Under the pieces are notes generated by a model. That model ran no database searches. It was not told where the DNA came from and saw nothing but the letters and a program-made list of their open reading frames with translations. From positions 4,418,001-4,482,000 of the forward strand of contig NZ_LT907844.1 of assembly GCF_900215505.1 (NCBI RefSeq): DNA of 64,000 nucleotides, given 5' to 3'. Below, in pieces: positions 37,789 to 46,355 of this stretch; position 1 is the stretch's first letter; each line of letters opens with the position of its first letter. The position numbers and the translations under genes were made by a program. Source of the stretch: Cohaesibacter sp. ES.047 (GTDB taxonomy: Bacteria > Pseudomonadota > Alphaproteobacteria > Rhizobiales > Cohaesibacteraceae).

Positions 37789-40767
37789 ATGCCAAATCAA
37801 ATGCTCGTCGATGCGACGCACCCGGAAGAGACCCGGGTTGTTGTCGTACGCGGCAATCGGGTCGAGGAATTCGACTTTGAGTCCGCCAATCGCAAACAAT
37901 TGCGCGGTAATATCTATCTAGCGAAAGTTACCAGAGTTGAGCCTTCGCTTCAGGCTGCATTCGTCGACTACGGCGGCAACCGTCATGGCTTTCTCGCATT
38001 CAGCGAAATCCATCCCGATTATTACCAGATCCCGGTAGCTGACCGTCAGGCGCTCCTTGAGGAAGAAAAAGGCCATCATTCCGACGACGAGGAAGATGAG
38101 TCCGAAGCGGCCGAACCAAAGCGCAAACGCTCTTCGCGGTCTCGCCGGAATTCCAAACAGTCCAAGAAGAACAACGGCGACGCCAAGCAGCCAGAAGCAG
38201 CAGACAAGACGGACAATCAGTCCGACAGCGACACCTCTGCGGCGGACACCCAGTCTGCTGATACGCCCGATTCGGAGCCTGCGAACAATCCGGAGAACAA
38301 CGATGTGGCCGCGAGTGCTGCCTCGGAGAGCTCCGATGTTCCGGCCGCTGACGCTCCTTCAGGATCAGACGATGACGACAGCAATCCGCCAGCACAGGCG
38401 CACGCAGTCGCCAAGGATGACAGTGTCGAGGTAGACCCTGACGACATCGAGGAAGCCGAGGAACTGGACGACGACGAAAAAGTCCCGTTCGAAGCGCTCG
38501 ACGACAGCGATGACGATGATGATTCCGATGAGAACGGCGATGTCGAGCATGTCGGTGCTGAAGACGCAATGGAAGAAGTACCGGAGCGCCGCACCCGTCG
38601 TCGCGCTCGCCAGTACAAGATCCAGGAAGTCATCAAGCGTCGCCAGATCCTTCTGGTTCAGGTCGTCAAGGAAGAACGCGGCAACAAGGGCGCAGCCCTG
38701 ACCACCTATCTTTCCCTCGCAGGCCGTTATTCGGTCCTGATGCCGAACACGGCACGCGGTGGCGGCATTTCGCGCAAGATCACCAACGTGACCGACCGCA
38801 AGCGCCTTAAAACAATTGCTTCCGAGCTGGAAGTTGCCGACGGCATGGGCGTCATCCTGCGCACAGCCGGTGCATCGCGTACCAAGACCGAGATCAAGCG
38901 CGATTTCGAATATCTCCTGCGTCTGTGGGAGAATGTTCGCGATCTGACCCTACAATCCGCCGCGCCGACGCTGGTCTATGAGGAGGGATCGCTGATCAAG
39001 CGATCCATTCGAGACCTTTACAACAAGGACATCGATCAGGTTCTTGTCGCTGGCGAAGAAGGCTACAAGGAAGCCAAGGGCTTCATGCGCATGCTCATGC
39101 CGAGCCATGCCCGCAATGTTCAGCCCTATCGCGATCCGCAGCCGATCTTCACGCGCATGGGCATCGAAAATCAGCTCGACGCCATGTTCAGCCCGCAGGT
39201 CACACTGAAATCCGGCGGCTATATCGTCATCGACCAGACCGAGGCTCTTGTCTCTATCGACGTCAACTCGGGGCGTTCGACCCGCGAGCACAACATCGAG
39301 GACACGGCGCTTTCGACCAACTTGGAAGCGTCCGAAGAGATTTCCCGTCAGTTGCGTCTGCGCGATCTGGCCGGCCTTGTTGTCATCGACTTCATCGATA
39401 TGGAAGAGAAGCGCAACAACCGGTCTGTCGAGAAACGCCTGAAGGATTGCCTCAAGTCCGACCGTGCCCGCATTCAGGTCGGCCGCATATCCCATTTCGG
39501 CCTCATGGAAATGTCCCGCCAGCGCATCCGCACCGGCGTTCTGGAAAGCTCCATGGACCCCTGCCCGCATTGTCATGGCACCGGCTATGTCCGAGCATCG
39601 GCCTCTGTTGCGCTGTTGATTCTGCGCTCCATTGAGGACCACCTGCTCAAGGGTGTGACCCATCATGTCGTGGTCAAGACCCGCGGCAATGTGGCTCTTT
39701 ATATCCTCAACCAGAAACGTCAGAACCTGTTCGAATTGGAAGGCCGCTTTGGCGTGAACATCTTCATTGAGGTCGACGATCATCTGGAAGGCAAACATCT
39801 GGAAATCGAACGGGGGGATCCGCTCGAGGAGCCAGTCGCTCCCACTCCGACCGTTTCCATGCTGATGACCGACGATCTCGACAATGACGACGATCTCGAG
39901 TTCGAAGCCGAAATGGAACGCGAACAGGATGAGGAAAGCAGCTCGAAAAAACGCCGCCGTCGCAGACGTCGCAAGAAAGGCAACCAGCAAGACCTGAGAA
40001 ATGGTCAGCAGGATGACGATAACGATAGCGATGATGGCGATAATGACACCGACGCTGACGATGACAGCGAAAACGGTGAAGCCTCCTCTGGTCAGCAGGA
40101 CGCTAGCAGCGATGATGACAATGACGAAAGGCCGAAAAAGAGCCGTCGTCGTGGTCGCCGCGGCGGTCGCCGTAATCGCCGCAATCGCAACAATGACGGT
40201 CAGGATCAGACGTCTGACGCTTCAGGCGAAGATGATGCGGCATCCGCAAGTGAAGGGTCGCCCGACAGGTCTTCTGACGACAGCTCTTCTGATGCCAGCT
40301 CTTCTGAAGAAAGTTCCTCAGAGAATAGAGCATCTGTGAGCGATCAAAATCCGGACCGGAATGACGCCCCAGAACCGATCATCTCGGCAGAACCGACAGG
40401 CGAACTGCCTGACATGGCACCGATCGCTGCAAGTGAAGAAGTCGGCAATGTCACTGAAGAAACAGTGACGCCCGAAATCGCAGCGCCCGAACCTGCATCA
40501 GAGGTTATCAGCGAAGCCGCAAGCTCCGAAGAAGCCGCAGCAACTATGTCAGACGTAACGCAAGCAGCCGAACCCGCTCCAGATGCGCAAGCATCGGTCG
40601 AGAGCACGGCAGAAAACGAGCAAGACGACGTCAAAGGCGAGGAGGCAGCAGATGCCGACACCGCCCCCTTTCCCGTCGAAAGCAAACAAGAAAAGTCCGA
40701 ACCAGAGCAGTCAGAAGACAAACGGCCCAAGCGCTCCGGTTGGTGGAATCGCAACGGCTTTCTTTAA
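37789..40767 (+). CDS. rne: Ribonuclease E
   Basis: A 992-residue endoribonuclease controlling mRNA decay and rRNA processing. The S1 domain begins RGNIYLAKVTRVEPSLQAAFVDY (40-62) and is interrupted by a 180-residue acidic, Ser/Asp/Glu-rich insertion (about 91-270) before RQYKIQEVIKRRQ resumes. The catalytic DNase I-like domain has the aspartates of VSIDVNSGR and VVIDFIDM, and the zinc link CPHC (near 592). The C-terminal third is disordered with two Arg-rich RNA-binding segments (near 720 and 785) and an acidic stretch, ending GWWNRNGF, likely a degradosome microdomain. GGAG lies upstream of the start. Confidence 0.95.
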   Translation: MPNQMLVDATHPEETRVVVVRGNRVEEFDFESANRKQLRGNIYLAKVTRVEPSLQAAFVDYGGNRHGFLAFSEIHPDYYQIPVADRQALLEEEKGHHSDDEEDESEAAEPKRKRSSRSRRNSKQSKKNNGDAKQPEAADKTDNQSDSDTSAADTQSADTPDSEPANNPENNDVAASAASESSDVPAADAPSGSDDDDSNPPAQAHAVAKDDSVEVDPDDIEEAEELDDDEKVPFEALDDSDDDDDSDENGDVEHVGAEDAMEEVPERRTRRRARQYKIQEVIKRRQILLVQVVKEERGNKGAALTTYLSLAGRYSVLMPNTARGGGISRKITNVTDRKRLKTIASELEVADGMGVILRTAGASRTKTEIKRDFEYLLRLWENVRDLTLQSAAPTLVYEEGSLIKRSIRDLYNKDIDQVLVAGEEGYKEAKGFMRMLMPSHARNVQPYRDPQPIFTRMGIENQLDAMFSPQVTLKSGGYIVIDQTEALVSIDVNSGRSTREHNIEDTALSTNLEASEEISRQLRLRDLAGLVVIDFIDMEEKRNNRSVEKRLKDCLKSDRARIQVGRISHFGLMEMSRQRIRTGVLESSMDPCPHCHGTGYVRASASVALLILRSIEDHLLKGVTHHVVVKTRGNVALYILNQKRQNLFELEGRFGVNIFIEVDDHLEGKHLEIERGDPLEEPVAPTPTVSMLMTDDLDNDDDLEFEAEMEREQDEESSSKKRRRRRRRKKGNQQDLRNGQQDDDNDSDDGDNDTDADDDSENGEASSGQQDASSDDDNDERPKKSRRRGRRGGRRNRRNRNNDGQDQTSDASGEDDAASASEGSPDRSSDDSSSDASSSEESSSENRASVSDQNPDRNDAPEPIISAEPTGELPDMAPIAASEEVGNVTEETVTPEIAAPEPASEVISEAASSEEAAATMSDVTQAAEPAPDAQASVESTAENEQDDVKGEEAADADTAPFPVESKQEKSEPEQSEDKRPKRSGWWNRNGFL

Positions 40768-41079
40768 ACGCTGGTTGAAATTCTGACCCAGACTTCTTGG
40801 ATCAACACAAAAGCCGCTTCCCTTCGGAAGCGGCTTTTTTTATCCACAAGCGGTCATCTCAATCGGCAGTTTAATCGGCAGTTTAATCGAGAACGCCAAA
40901 TACCATTCAGAATTGAGTTAACCAGCACTATTACCAATACAAATCCCGTAAAAACCCCTTTCCTTGCGACGATACAAAAGGGTAGTTTTACACACCTACA
41001 TTTGTACAAACCGGAATTTGAAGCATTCAAAGCAGTTTGGTTTATACTGTTTTCTATTGTGGTTAGCGGGGGTAAGGCG
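40768..41079. other. Intergenic region after rne
   Basis: 312 bases. Besides the rne terminator it has a tandem direct repeat, CGGCAGTTTAATCG occurring twice in 40864-40890, and AT-rich promoter-like sequence. No gene is seen. Confidence 0.5.
40808..40841 (+). terminator. Terminator of rne
   Basis: AAAAGCCGCTTCC pairs with GGAAGCGGCTTTT around a CTTC-like loop, followed by T residues. Confidence 0.9.
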
Positions 41080-41265
41080 ATGACAGATCACCTAGAAAAC
41101 ACGACAGAAATTCGCGACATCCTGAACCAAGCATACAAGAAAGCGGACGCGATGAACGCGTCATTTCTTTGTTACCTCATCATGATGGCAATGCAGGAAT
41201 GCCATGGGCACCTGATCAAGACCGAAGCGATGACTTCCAACGGATCCAAGCACCCAATCGCTTGA
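41080..41265 (+). CDS. Small helical protein, 61 residues
   Basis: ATG 41080 has GGGGTAAGG directly upstream. The product is MTDHLENTTEIRDILNQAY then KKADAMNASFLCYLIMMAMQE and a polar tail. I associate the A-x-x-M-N-A-S-F-L-x-Y-L-I-x-M-A pattern with short hypothetical proteins seen in rhizobia, but I cannot name a family. The hydrophobic core helix is too short and polar-flanked for certain membrane insertion. The 3' end overlaps the convergent aminotransferase gene by 50 bases, so paired antisense transcripts are possible. Confidence 0.6.
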   Translation: MTDHLENTTEIRDILNQAYKKADAMNASFLCYLIMMAMQECHGHLIKTEAMTSNGSKHPIA

Positions 41266-42388
41266 TGGCCTCGGCCATATCCACTTCGGTGCCTGCAAAG
41301 GATAGTCTGACAAAGCGGTGGCCGCGCGTGATATCAAAATCGGCCCCCGGCGTGATGGCGACCTTCGCCTCCGTGAGACATCGGTTGGCGAAATCCATGG
41401 AATCGTTGGTCAGCTTGCTGACATCGCAATAGGTGTAGAAGGCTCCGTCCATGGGCATGAAATCCCCCAGCCCGATCCCCGGCAAAGCTTCCACCAACAG
41501 GGCCCTGTTACGGCCATATCCTGCCTTGATCGCTTCAAGCTCCTCAGTGGCATCGAAAGCCGCCATGGCCGCAACCTGACTGAGCATCGGCGCCGAAATA
41601 TAGAGGCTCTGTCCAAGGCATTCGACCGACCGCCGCGCCTTGTCCGGCAACACCATCCAGCCGATGCGCCACCCGGTCATGCAGTAATATTTCGAGAAGC
41701 TGTTGATGATCACCACATTGGGCGAGATCGCGAGCGCCGTTTGTGCCTCGAAGCTATACTCAAGCCCGTGGTAGATTTCATCGGAAATGAACCAGATCCC
41801 CAGTTCCTCGCAAGTCTCGATCACCGACTGCAGGGCTTCGGCTTCCATGATCGTTCCCGATGGATTGGAAGGGCTGGCGATGAGCACGCCCTTGACCGAA
41901 CCCTCCAGATGAGCGGCACGAATGGCGTCGGCGGTCAGACACCAGCGGTCCTCGGCTCTGGTCTCCACTTCGACAACCTCCAGCCCGAGGGCGGACAGAA
42001 TATTGCGATAGGCCGGGTAGCCCGGACTTGGCAGGATGATCCGGTCTCCAGCCTCAAACAATGCAAGAAAAGCAAGATTGAACCCGGCGCTGGACCCGGT
42101 CGTCACAGCGACCTGATCCGGTGAAACAGACACGCCATATCTCTCCATATAGTGCTGGGCGATCCGCTCCCGAAGCGGCAGGATCCCGAGCGCATCGGTG
42201 TATCCGATCCGGCCATCCACCAGCGCCTTTTGCGCGGCCTCAAGGACCGGCTGAGGAGCCGGAGCCCCCGGTTGGCCGACCTCCATATGAACGATATCGG
42301 CCCCGTCAGCCGCCATGACATTGGCCTTGGCCATCACATCCATCGCCAGAAAAGGCTGGATCGCTCCCCGCTTGGAAATCGTGAGCAT
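41216..42388 (-). CDS. PLP-dependent aminotransferase class I/II
   Basis: A 390-residue aspartate-aminotransferase-fold enzyme. It starts MLTISKRGAIQPFLAMDVM; AGGGAAAG precedes this ATG, and the 70-residue longer open frame overlaps the divergent protease leader. Motifs include GYTDALGILPLRERIA, TTGSSAGFNLAF, PSNPSGT, ISDEIYHGLEY (PLP aspartate) and the lysine loop NSFSKYYCMTGWRIGW. Substrate cannot be deduced; the group includes aspartate and alanine-type enzymes. Its 3' end overlaps a small plus-strand gene. Confidence 0.88.
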   Translation of the reverse strand: MLTISKRGAIQPFLAMDVMAKANVMAADGADIVHMEVGQPGAPAPQPVLEAAQKALVDGRIGYTDALGILPLRERIAQHYMERYGVSVSPDQVAVTTGSSAGFNLAFLALFEAGDRIILPSPGYPAYRNILSALGLEVVEVETRAEDRWCLTADAIRAAHLEGSVKGVLIASPSNPSGTIMEAEALQSVIETCEELGIWFISDEIYHGLEYSFEAQTALAISPNVVIINSFSKYYCMTGWRIGWMVLPDKARRSVECLGQSLYISAPMLSQVAAMAAFDATEELEAIKAGYGRNRALLVEALPGIGLGDFMPMDGAFYTYCDVSKLTNDSMDFANRCLTEAKVAITPGADFDITRGHRFVRLSFAGTEVDMAEAIKRLGAWIRWKSSLRS

Positions 42389-42530
42389 GTTTCTTTCCCT
42401 TTGGCTGTCTTTTCCCTCCTGTGCCATAATTTCACCCCTGAGGGATGAAACCATCCGGGCCAAACCAAAACGAAGCGCTGATGGTGTTGCTTCAGTCTTA
42501 GTCACCCGCAAGTGGGAAAAGGCGGTGTTC

Positions 42531-43979
42531 ATGTTTCTAGGCTTTGGTATCAAGTCTTTGCGAAAACTTCTACCGGTTTGCACACCTGTTGAAGTCAACC
42601 GGACAAAACAGCGGATACTCAGGAGCGCATCTCACAGCCTGCTGGCTGCCTTGATCGCGCTTGGCCCTATCCTGCATGCCGCAAGCGCCAACGCTCAGAA
42701 CAGCAAGCTGCGCCTTGTGCGCGATGCCGAGACCGAAGAGCTGATCAGAGACTACGCCCGTCCAATTCTCAAGGTTGCGGGTCTCAAGCCGGGCAACATC
42801 CGTATCCATCTGGTCAATGACAGCCGCATGAATGCCTTCGTCGTCGATGGCAAGCGAATCTTCATCAACACCGGCACCTTGATTGCCGCCAAGACCCCCA
42901 ACGAAGTCATCGGCATCCTTGCCCATGAAACGGGCCACATCGCTGGCGGCCATCTCGTCCGGCTGCGTCGGGCGGTTGAAAATGCACAGACAATGGCGGT
43001 GGTCGGGATGCTTTTGGGAGCAGGTGCCGCCGCAGCAGGCGCTGCCACAGGCAACAGGAATGCCGCAGCAGTAGGAAGCGGCATCATGATGGGCTCCCCC
43101 ACCATTGCCCAGAATTCCTTGCTCAACTATGCCCGCACCGAAGAAATCGCCGCCGACCGCGCTGCGATCCGCTACCTCGAACGGTCGGGCCAGTCGGCCA
43201 AAGGCATGCTGACCACATTCCAGCGCTTTGCGGATCAGGATCTCTTCTCATCGCGCTACGTCGATCCCTATATCCAGTCCCATCCCCTGCCCCGCGAGCG
43301 CATTTCACAGATTGAGCGCCTCGCAAAAAGCAGCAAGCACTATCAAAAAAAGGACAGTCCAGCGCTTCAATTCCGCCATGACATGGTGCGCGCCAAGCTG
43401 TCGGCCTTTACCCAGCGCGCCAAGCGCGTGATGCGCAAATACAAGGGCAACGATCTCCCCAGCCAATATGCCCGTGCGATCGTCACCTATCGCCTCGGCA
43501 GCCACAAGAAGGCTCTTCGGCTCGTTGACAGCCTGATCAAGGCCCGTCCCGACTTCCCTTACTTCTGGGAACTTAAGGGGCAGATTCTGCTCGAAACAGG
43601 GTCGGGCGACCAGGCCATTGCCCCGCTCAATCAGGCCGTGAACATGCATCCGAATGAAGGACTTCTGCGCGTCATGCTCGGACAGGCGCTGCTTTCGGCC
43701 AAACGCAACCGCAATCCGAAAGCGGCCATATCGCATTTGCGCCGCGGTCTTCAGAATGACCCAGACCAACCCATCGGCTATCGCCTTCTCGCTCAGGCCT
43801 ATGACCAGATCGGAAAACGGGCCGAAGCCGAAATGGCCACCGCAAACGGCTATTTCGCGCAAGGCGATATCAGCTCGGCAAAAGCCATGGCCACCCGCGC
43901 CCAGAAAAAGCTCAAACGCGGCAGCCCCGAATGGGTTCAGGCGCAGGACATCATCGATTACAGACCACCGAAAATCTGA
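42531..43979 (+). CDS. M48-family metalloprotease with TPR-like C-terminus (BepA-like)
   Basis: A 482-residue secreted protease. The signal segment HSLLAALIALGPILHAASANAQ is followed by the M48 catalytic domain with zinc motif HETGH (132-136) and downstream glutamate in TEEIAADRAAIRYL. A Gly/Ala-rich hydrophobic stretch ([16 protein letters not shown]) lies between. The C-terminal 200 residues carry TPR-like helical pairs (for example GSGDQAIAPLNQAVNMHP). The architecture resembles E. coli BepA, which oversees outer-membrane protein and LPS assembly. GGGAAAAGG is upstream of the ATG. It diverges from the aminotransferase. Confidence 0.9.
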   Translation: MFLGFGIKSLRKLLPVCTPVEVNRTKQRILRSASHSLLAALIALGPILHAASANAQNSKLRLVRDAETEELIRDYARPILKVAGLKPGNIRIHLVNDSRMNAFVVDGKRIFINTGTLIAAKTPNEVIGILAHETGHIAGGHLVRLRRAVENAQTMAVVGMLLGAGAAAAGAATGNRNAAAVGSGIMMGSPTIAQNSLLNYARTEEIAADRAAIRYLERSGQSAKGMLTTFQRFADQDLFSSRYVDPYIQSHPLPRERISQIERLAKSSKHYQKKDSPALQFRHDMVRAKLSAFTQRAKRVMRKYKGNDLPSQYARAIVTYRLGSHKKALRLVDSLIKARPDFPYFWELKGQILLETGSGDQAIAPLNQAVNMHPNEGLLRVMLGQALLSAKRNRNPKAAISHLRRGLQNDPDQPIGYRLLAQAYDQIGKRAEAEMATANGYFAQGDISSAKAMATRAQKKLKRGSPEWVQAQDIIDYRPPKI

Positions 43980-44157
43980 ATGGCCAGCAAAGCTCTGGCA
44001 CCCATGCGCCCCTGTCGACAGGCCGCGGTAAATGGTCACTTTCAAGTGAACAATTTCAGTTTTGTCACCAAATGGGCCCATTCTGGCATAAGGTGCGCCC
44101 AAAGAGACAGTCACGACCTCCGTTGACCCGACGGACAAACATCAAGGATGCTATTCC

Positions 44158-44949
44158 ATGCAACCAGTCAAGCACTTGATTGCCCTGCTGCTGTTCGCCA
44201 TAGCGACCACGGGCCTAGCGGCCGGCAACGCCAACGCCGCCTCCTTCGACGATGCTCAGAAGGAAGAAATCGAACAGATCGTCACCGACTATCTTTTGGA
44301 AAATCCCGATGTTATCCGTCAGGTTTTTGGCAAGCTCCGCGAAGAAGATTCCAAGCGTGAACAAGCCGCTCGCGCCGAGCGTGCCAATCGCGCCAAACAG
44401 GCCTTGGCCGAAAACAAGGATGAGCTCCTCAATGCCGAGGACCAGATCGTCTTTGGCAACCCGGACGGCGATGTGACCATCGTGGAGTTTCTCGACTACA
44501 ACTGCGGCTACTGCAAACAGGCCTTCGGCAGCATGTTGTCGCTTGTAGAGAGTGATAAGGATCTTCGCTTCATCGTCAAGGAATGGCCGGTTCTGGGTCC
44601 GCAATCCATGGAGGCAGCCCTTGTTGCCATGGCCGTCACGCAAGAAGCGCCGGAAAAATACTGGGACTTCCACAAGGCAATGATGACCTTGCGCGGCACG
44701 GCTGACAAGGAAAGCGCCCTGCGTGTTGCCGAAAAACTCGGCCTATCACGAAGCAAGCTTGAGGCACTTTATGAAGACAAGTCGCTGATCAAGCCAATCG
44801 AAGACAACTACCGTCTTGCAGAAGCGCTGCAACTGACCGGCACACCCGGTTTTGTCGTTGGCGATGAGGTCATCCCGGGATTTGTTCCGGCCCAAGCCCT
44901 TCAGAGCAAGCTGGAATCGGTCCGCTCCTGTGGCTCGACAACCTGCTGA
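44158..44949 (+). CDS. DsbA-family thiol-disulfide oxidoreductase
   Basis: A 263-residue periplasmic protein. The signal peptide (HLIALLLFAIATTGLAAGNANA) is followed by a helical, charged pre-domain (30-95) and a thioredoxin-like fold with active site CGYC (116-119) and cis-proline loop GTPGF. The pre-domain resembles ScsC/BdbD-type oxidoreductases that may multimerise. The last residues, SCGSTTC (C258, C263), form an added cysteine pair not usual in DsbA and could relay electrons or bind metal. Function as oxidase or isomerase is not resolved. Confidence 0.88.
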   Translation: MQPVKHLIALLLFAIATTGLAAGNANAASFDDAQKEEIEQIVTDYLLENPDVIRQVFGKLREEDSKREQAARAERANRAKQALAENKDELLNAEDQIVFGNPDGDVTIVEFLDYNCGYCKQAFGSMLSLVESDKDLRFIVKEWPVLGPQSMEAALVAMAVTQEAPEKYWDFHKAMMTLRGTADKESALRVAEKLGLSRSKLEALYEDKSLIKPIEDNYRLAEALQLTGTPGFVVGDEVIPGFVPAQALQSKLESVRSCGSTTC

Positions 44950-45330
44950 TCAGCAAGCGTGATGGCGTTCGGCGGATCGCCCCAAAGGCCCTGAAGCCTG
45001 AAGCGAGAGAGCCAGCCAGAGAGCCTGAGACAAGGCATCGGGGGCCGCACCAAGACGCGAGCGACCCCAATCAAGCAATCGATCAGGGAACAACAAACTT
45101 GGCCCTGATCGGTTCTCCAGAAAGGCAATCGGCACGTCACCTATAGAGCCGATGACGAAAACAACCATAAAAAGGCCATGTTTTCGCAAAAACTTGCCGA
45201 TAATTACTGCCCAAAAGTCGGGACATCCCCCAACAACACTTCCCTCTCATCGATGGAAAGCCTATAAAGTTCGGACCTGACGATGGCACGCATGCATTCG
45301 TCAGACGAGTGTTATCAAGCGGAAACCTGC
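44950..45330. other. Intergenic region before aroQ
   Basis: 381 bases. A 9-base inverted repeat, CGATCAGGG at 45080-45088 and CCCTGATCG at 45103-45111, has no T-tract. A stretch with repeated GAGAGCC motifs lies at about 45005-45030. Minus-strand frames exist in the GC-rich part but resemble no known protein. Confidence 0.5.
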
Positions 45331-45783
45331 ATGACCCAAGTTATTTACGTTCTTAATGGTCCCAACCTCAATCTGTTAGGTCAGCGAGAACCCGGCATTT
45401 ACGGCGCGACCTCCCTTGAGGGCATCGAGGCCATGTGCCTCTCGAAGGCTTCAGAATTGGGTGTTTCCATCGAATTTCTGCAGTCGAACCATGAAGGCGA
45501 GCTTGTGGATTGGGTGCAGGAAGCCGGCAGGCGCGCCGCTGGTATCATCTTCAATCCCGCAGCCTACTCTCATACATCGGTCGCATTGCAGGATGCCGTC
45601 CGTGCTGTGGCGCTGCCGGTTGTAGAGGTTCACCTGTCCAACATTCATAAAAGAGAGAGCTTTCGCCATCACTCCTTCATCTCTCCGGTGGCTATCGGGG
45701 TAATCTGTGGCCTGGGTGCATTTGGCTACGTTGCAGCCCTTGAAGCGCTTTCTAACCATCTCAATGAGGCCGCGAAGGCCTGA
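45331..45783 (+). CDS. aroQ: Type II 3-dehydroquinate dehydratase
   Basis: A 150-residue dodecameric enzyme of the shikimate pathway. It has [18 protein letters not shown] with the catalytic tyrosine at 24, [20 protein letters not shown], and [17 protein letters not shown] with His101. The start chosen gives the standard [12 protein letters not shown] with GCGGAAA upstream; a 16-residue upstream extension is rejected. It precedes accB by about 66 bases and probably forms an operon aroQ-accB-accC, a conserved linkage in bacteria. Confidence 0.96.
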   Translation: MTQVIYVLNGPNLNLLGQREPGIYGATSLEGIEAMCLSKASELGVSIEFLQSNHEGELVDWVQEAGRRAAGIIFNPAAYSHTSVALQDAVRAVALPVVEVHLSNIHKRESFRHHSFISPVAIGVICGLGAFGYVAALEALSNHLNEAAKA

Positions 45784-45849
45784 CCAGAATCATCAACACA
45801 TTCTAACCGCGCAGAGCATGCCTCGCGCCAAACAATGGAATGCGGAAAC

Positions 45850-46329
45850 ATGTCAAAAGAAAAAAACTATCTCGATCCAGATTACATCCGCCAGCTCGCT
45901 GAACTCGTCAAGGACAGCGATTTGACGGAAATCGAAATCGAACAGGACGATCTGCGCATCCGGGTTGCCCGTGACATCATCGTGCAGCAGGCAGCAGCCA
46001 GCGCACCCATGGCAGCTCCGATTGCCGCAGCGCCAGCAGCACCGGCCGCTTCGGCTGCTCCGGCCGCAGCAGCACCAGCCGCAGAGACGAGCCTTGCCAA
46101 CGCAGAACGCTGCCCGATGGTTGGCACCGCCTATCTTTCGCCAGAGCCGGGCTCGGCTCCCTTCATCGCGGTTGGTGACCAGATCAAGGAAGGCCAGACC
46201 CTGATGATTGTGGAAGCCATGAAGACCATGAACCACATTCCCTCGACCAAGTCTGGCAAAGTCACCGCTATCCTGGTGGAAAATGGCCAGCCAGTAGAAT
46301 TTGACGAACCCCTCGTCATCATCGAATAG
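45850..46329 (+). CDS. accB: Biotin carboxyl carrier protein of acetyl-CoA carboxylase
   Basis: A 159-residue BCCP. The N-terminal domain (1-45, [19 protein letters not shown]) leads to an Ala/Pro-rich flexible linker (48-80) and the biotinyl domain with EAMKTMN, biotin on K125. The protein carries biotin between AccC and the AccAD transferase for malonyl-CoA synthesis. ATG 45850 has GCGGAAAC upstream; an ATG five codons earlier is possible. accC starts 26 bases after the stop. Confidence 0.96.
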   Translation: MSKEKNYLDPDYIRQLAELVKDSDLTEIEIEQDDLRIRVARDIIVQQAAASAPMAAPIAAAPAAPAASAAPAAAAPAAETSLANAERCPMVGTAYLSPEPGSAPFIAVGDQIKEGQTLMIVEAMKTMNHIPSTKSGKVTAILVENGQPVEFDEPLVIIE

Positions 46330-46355
46330 GCAGCCACATTAGGTAAGGTAAACTC

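Noticed and set aside
38950..39990. Minus-strand frames across the rne catalytic region
   Set aside because: Antisense of conserved RNase E sequence; no credible start or family.
44950..45189. Minus-strand GC-rich frame that could be a gene remnant
   Set aside because: Two frames overlap equally well, low-complexity repeats explain the open stretch, and no family is recognised.
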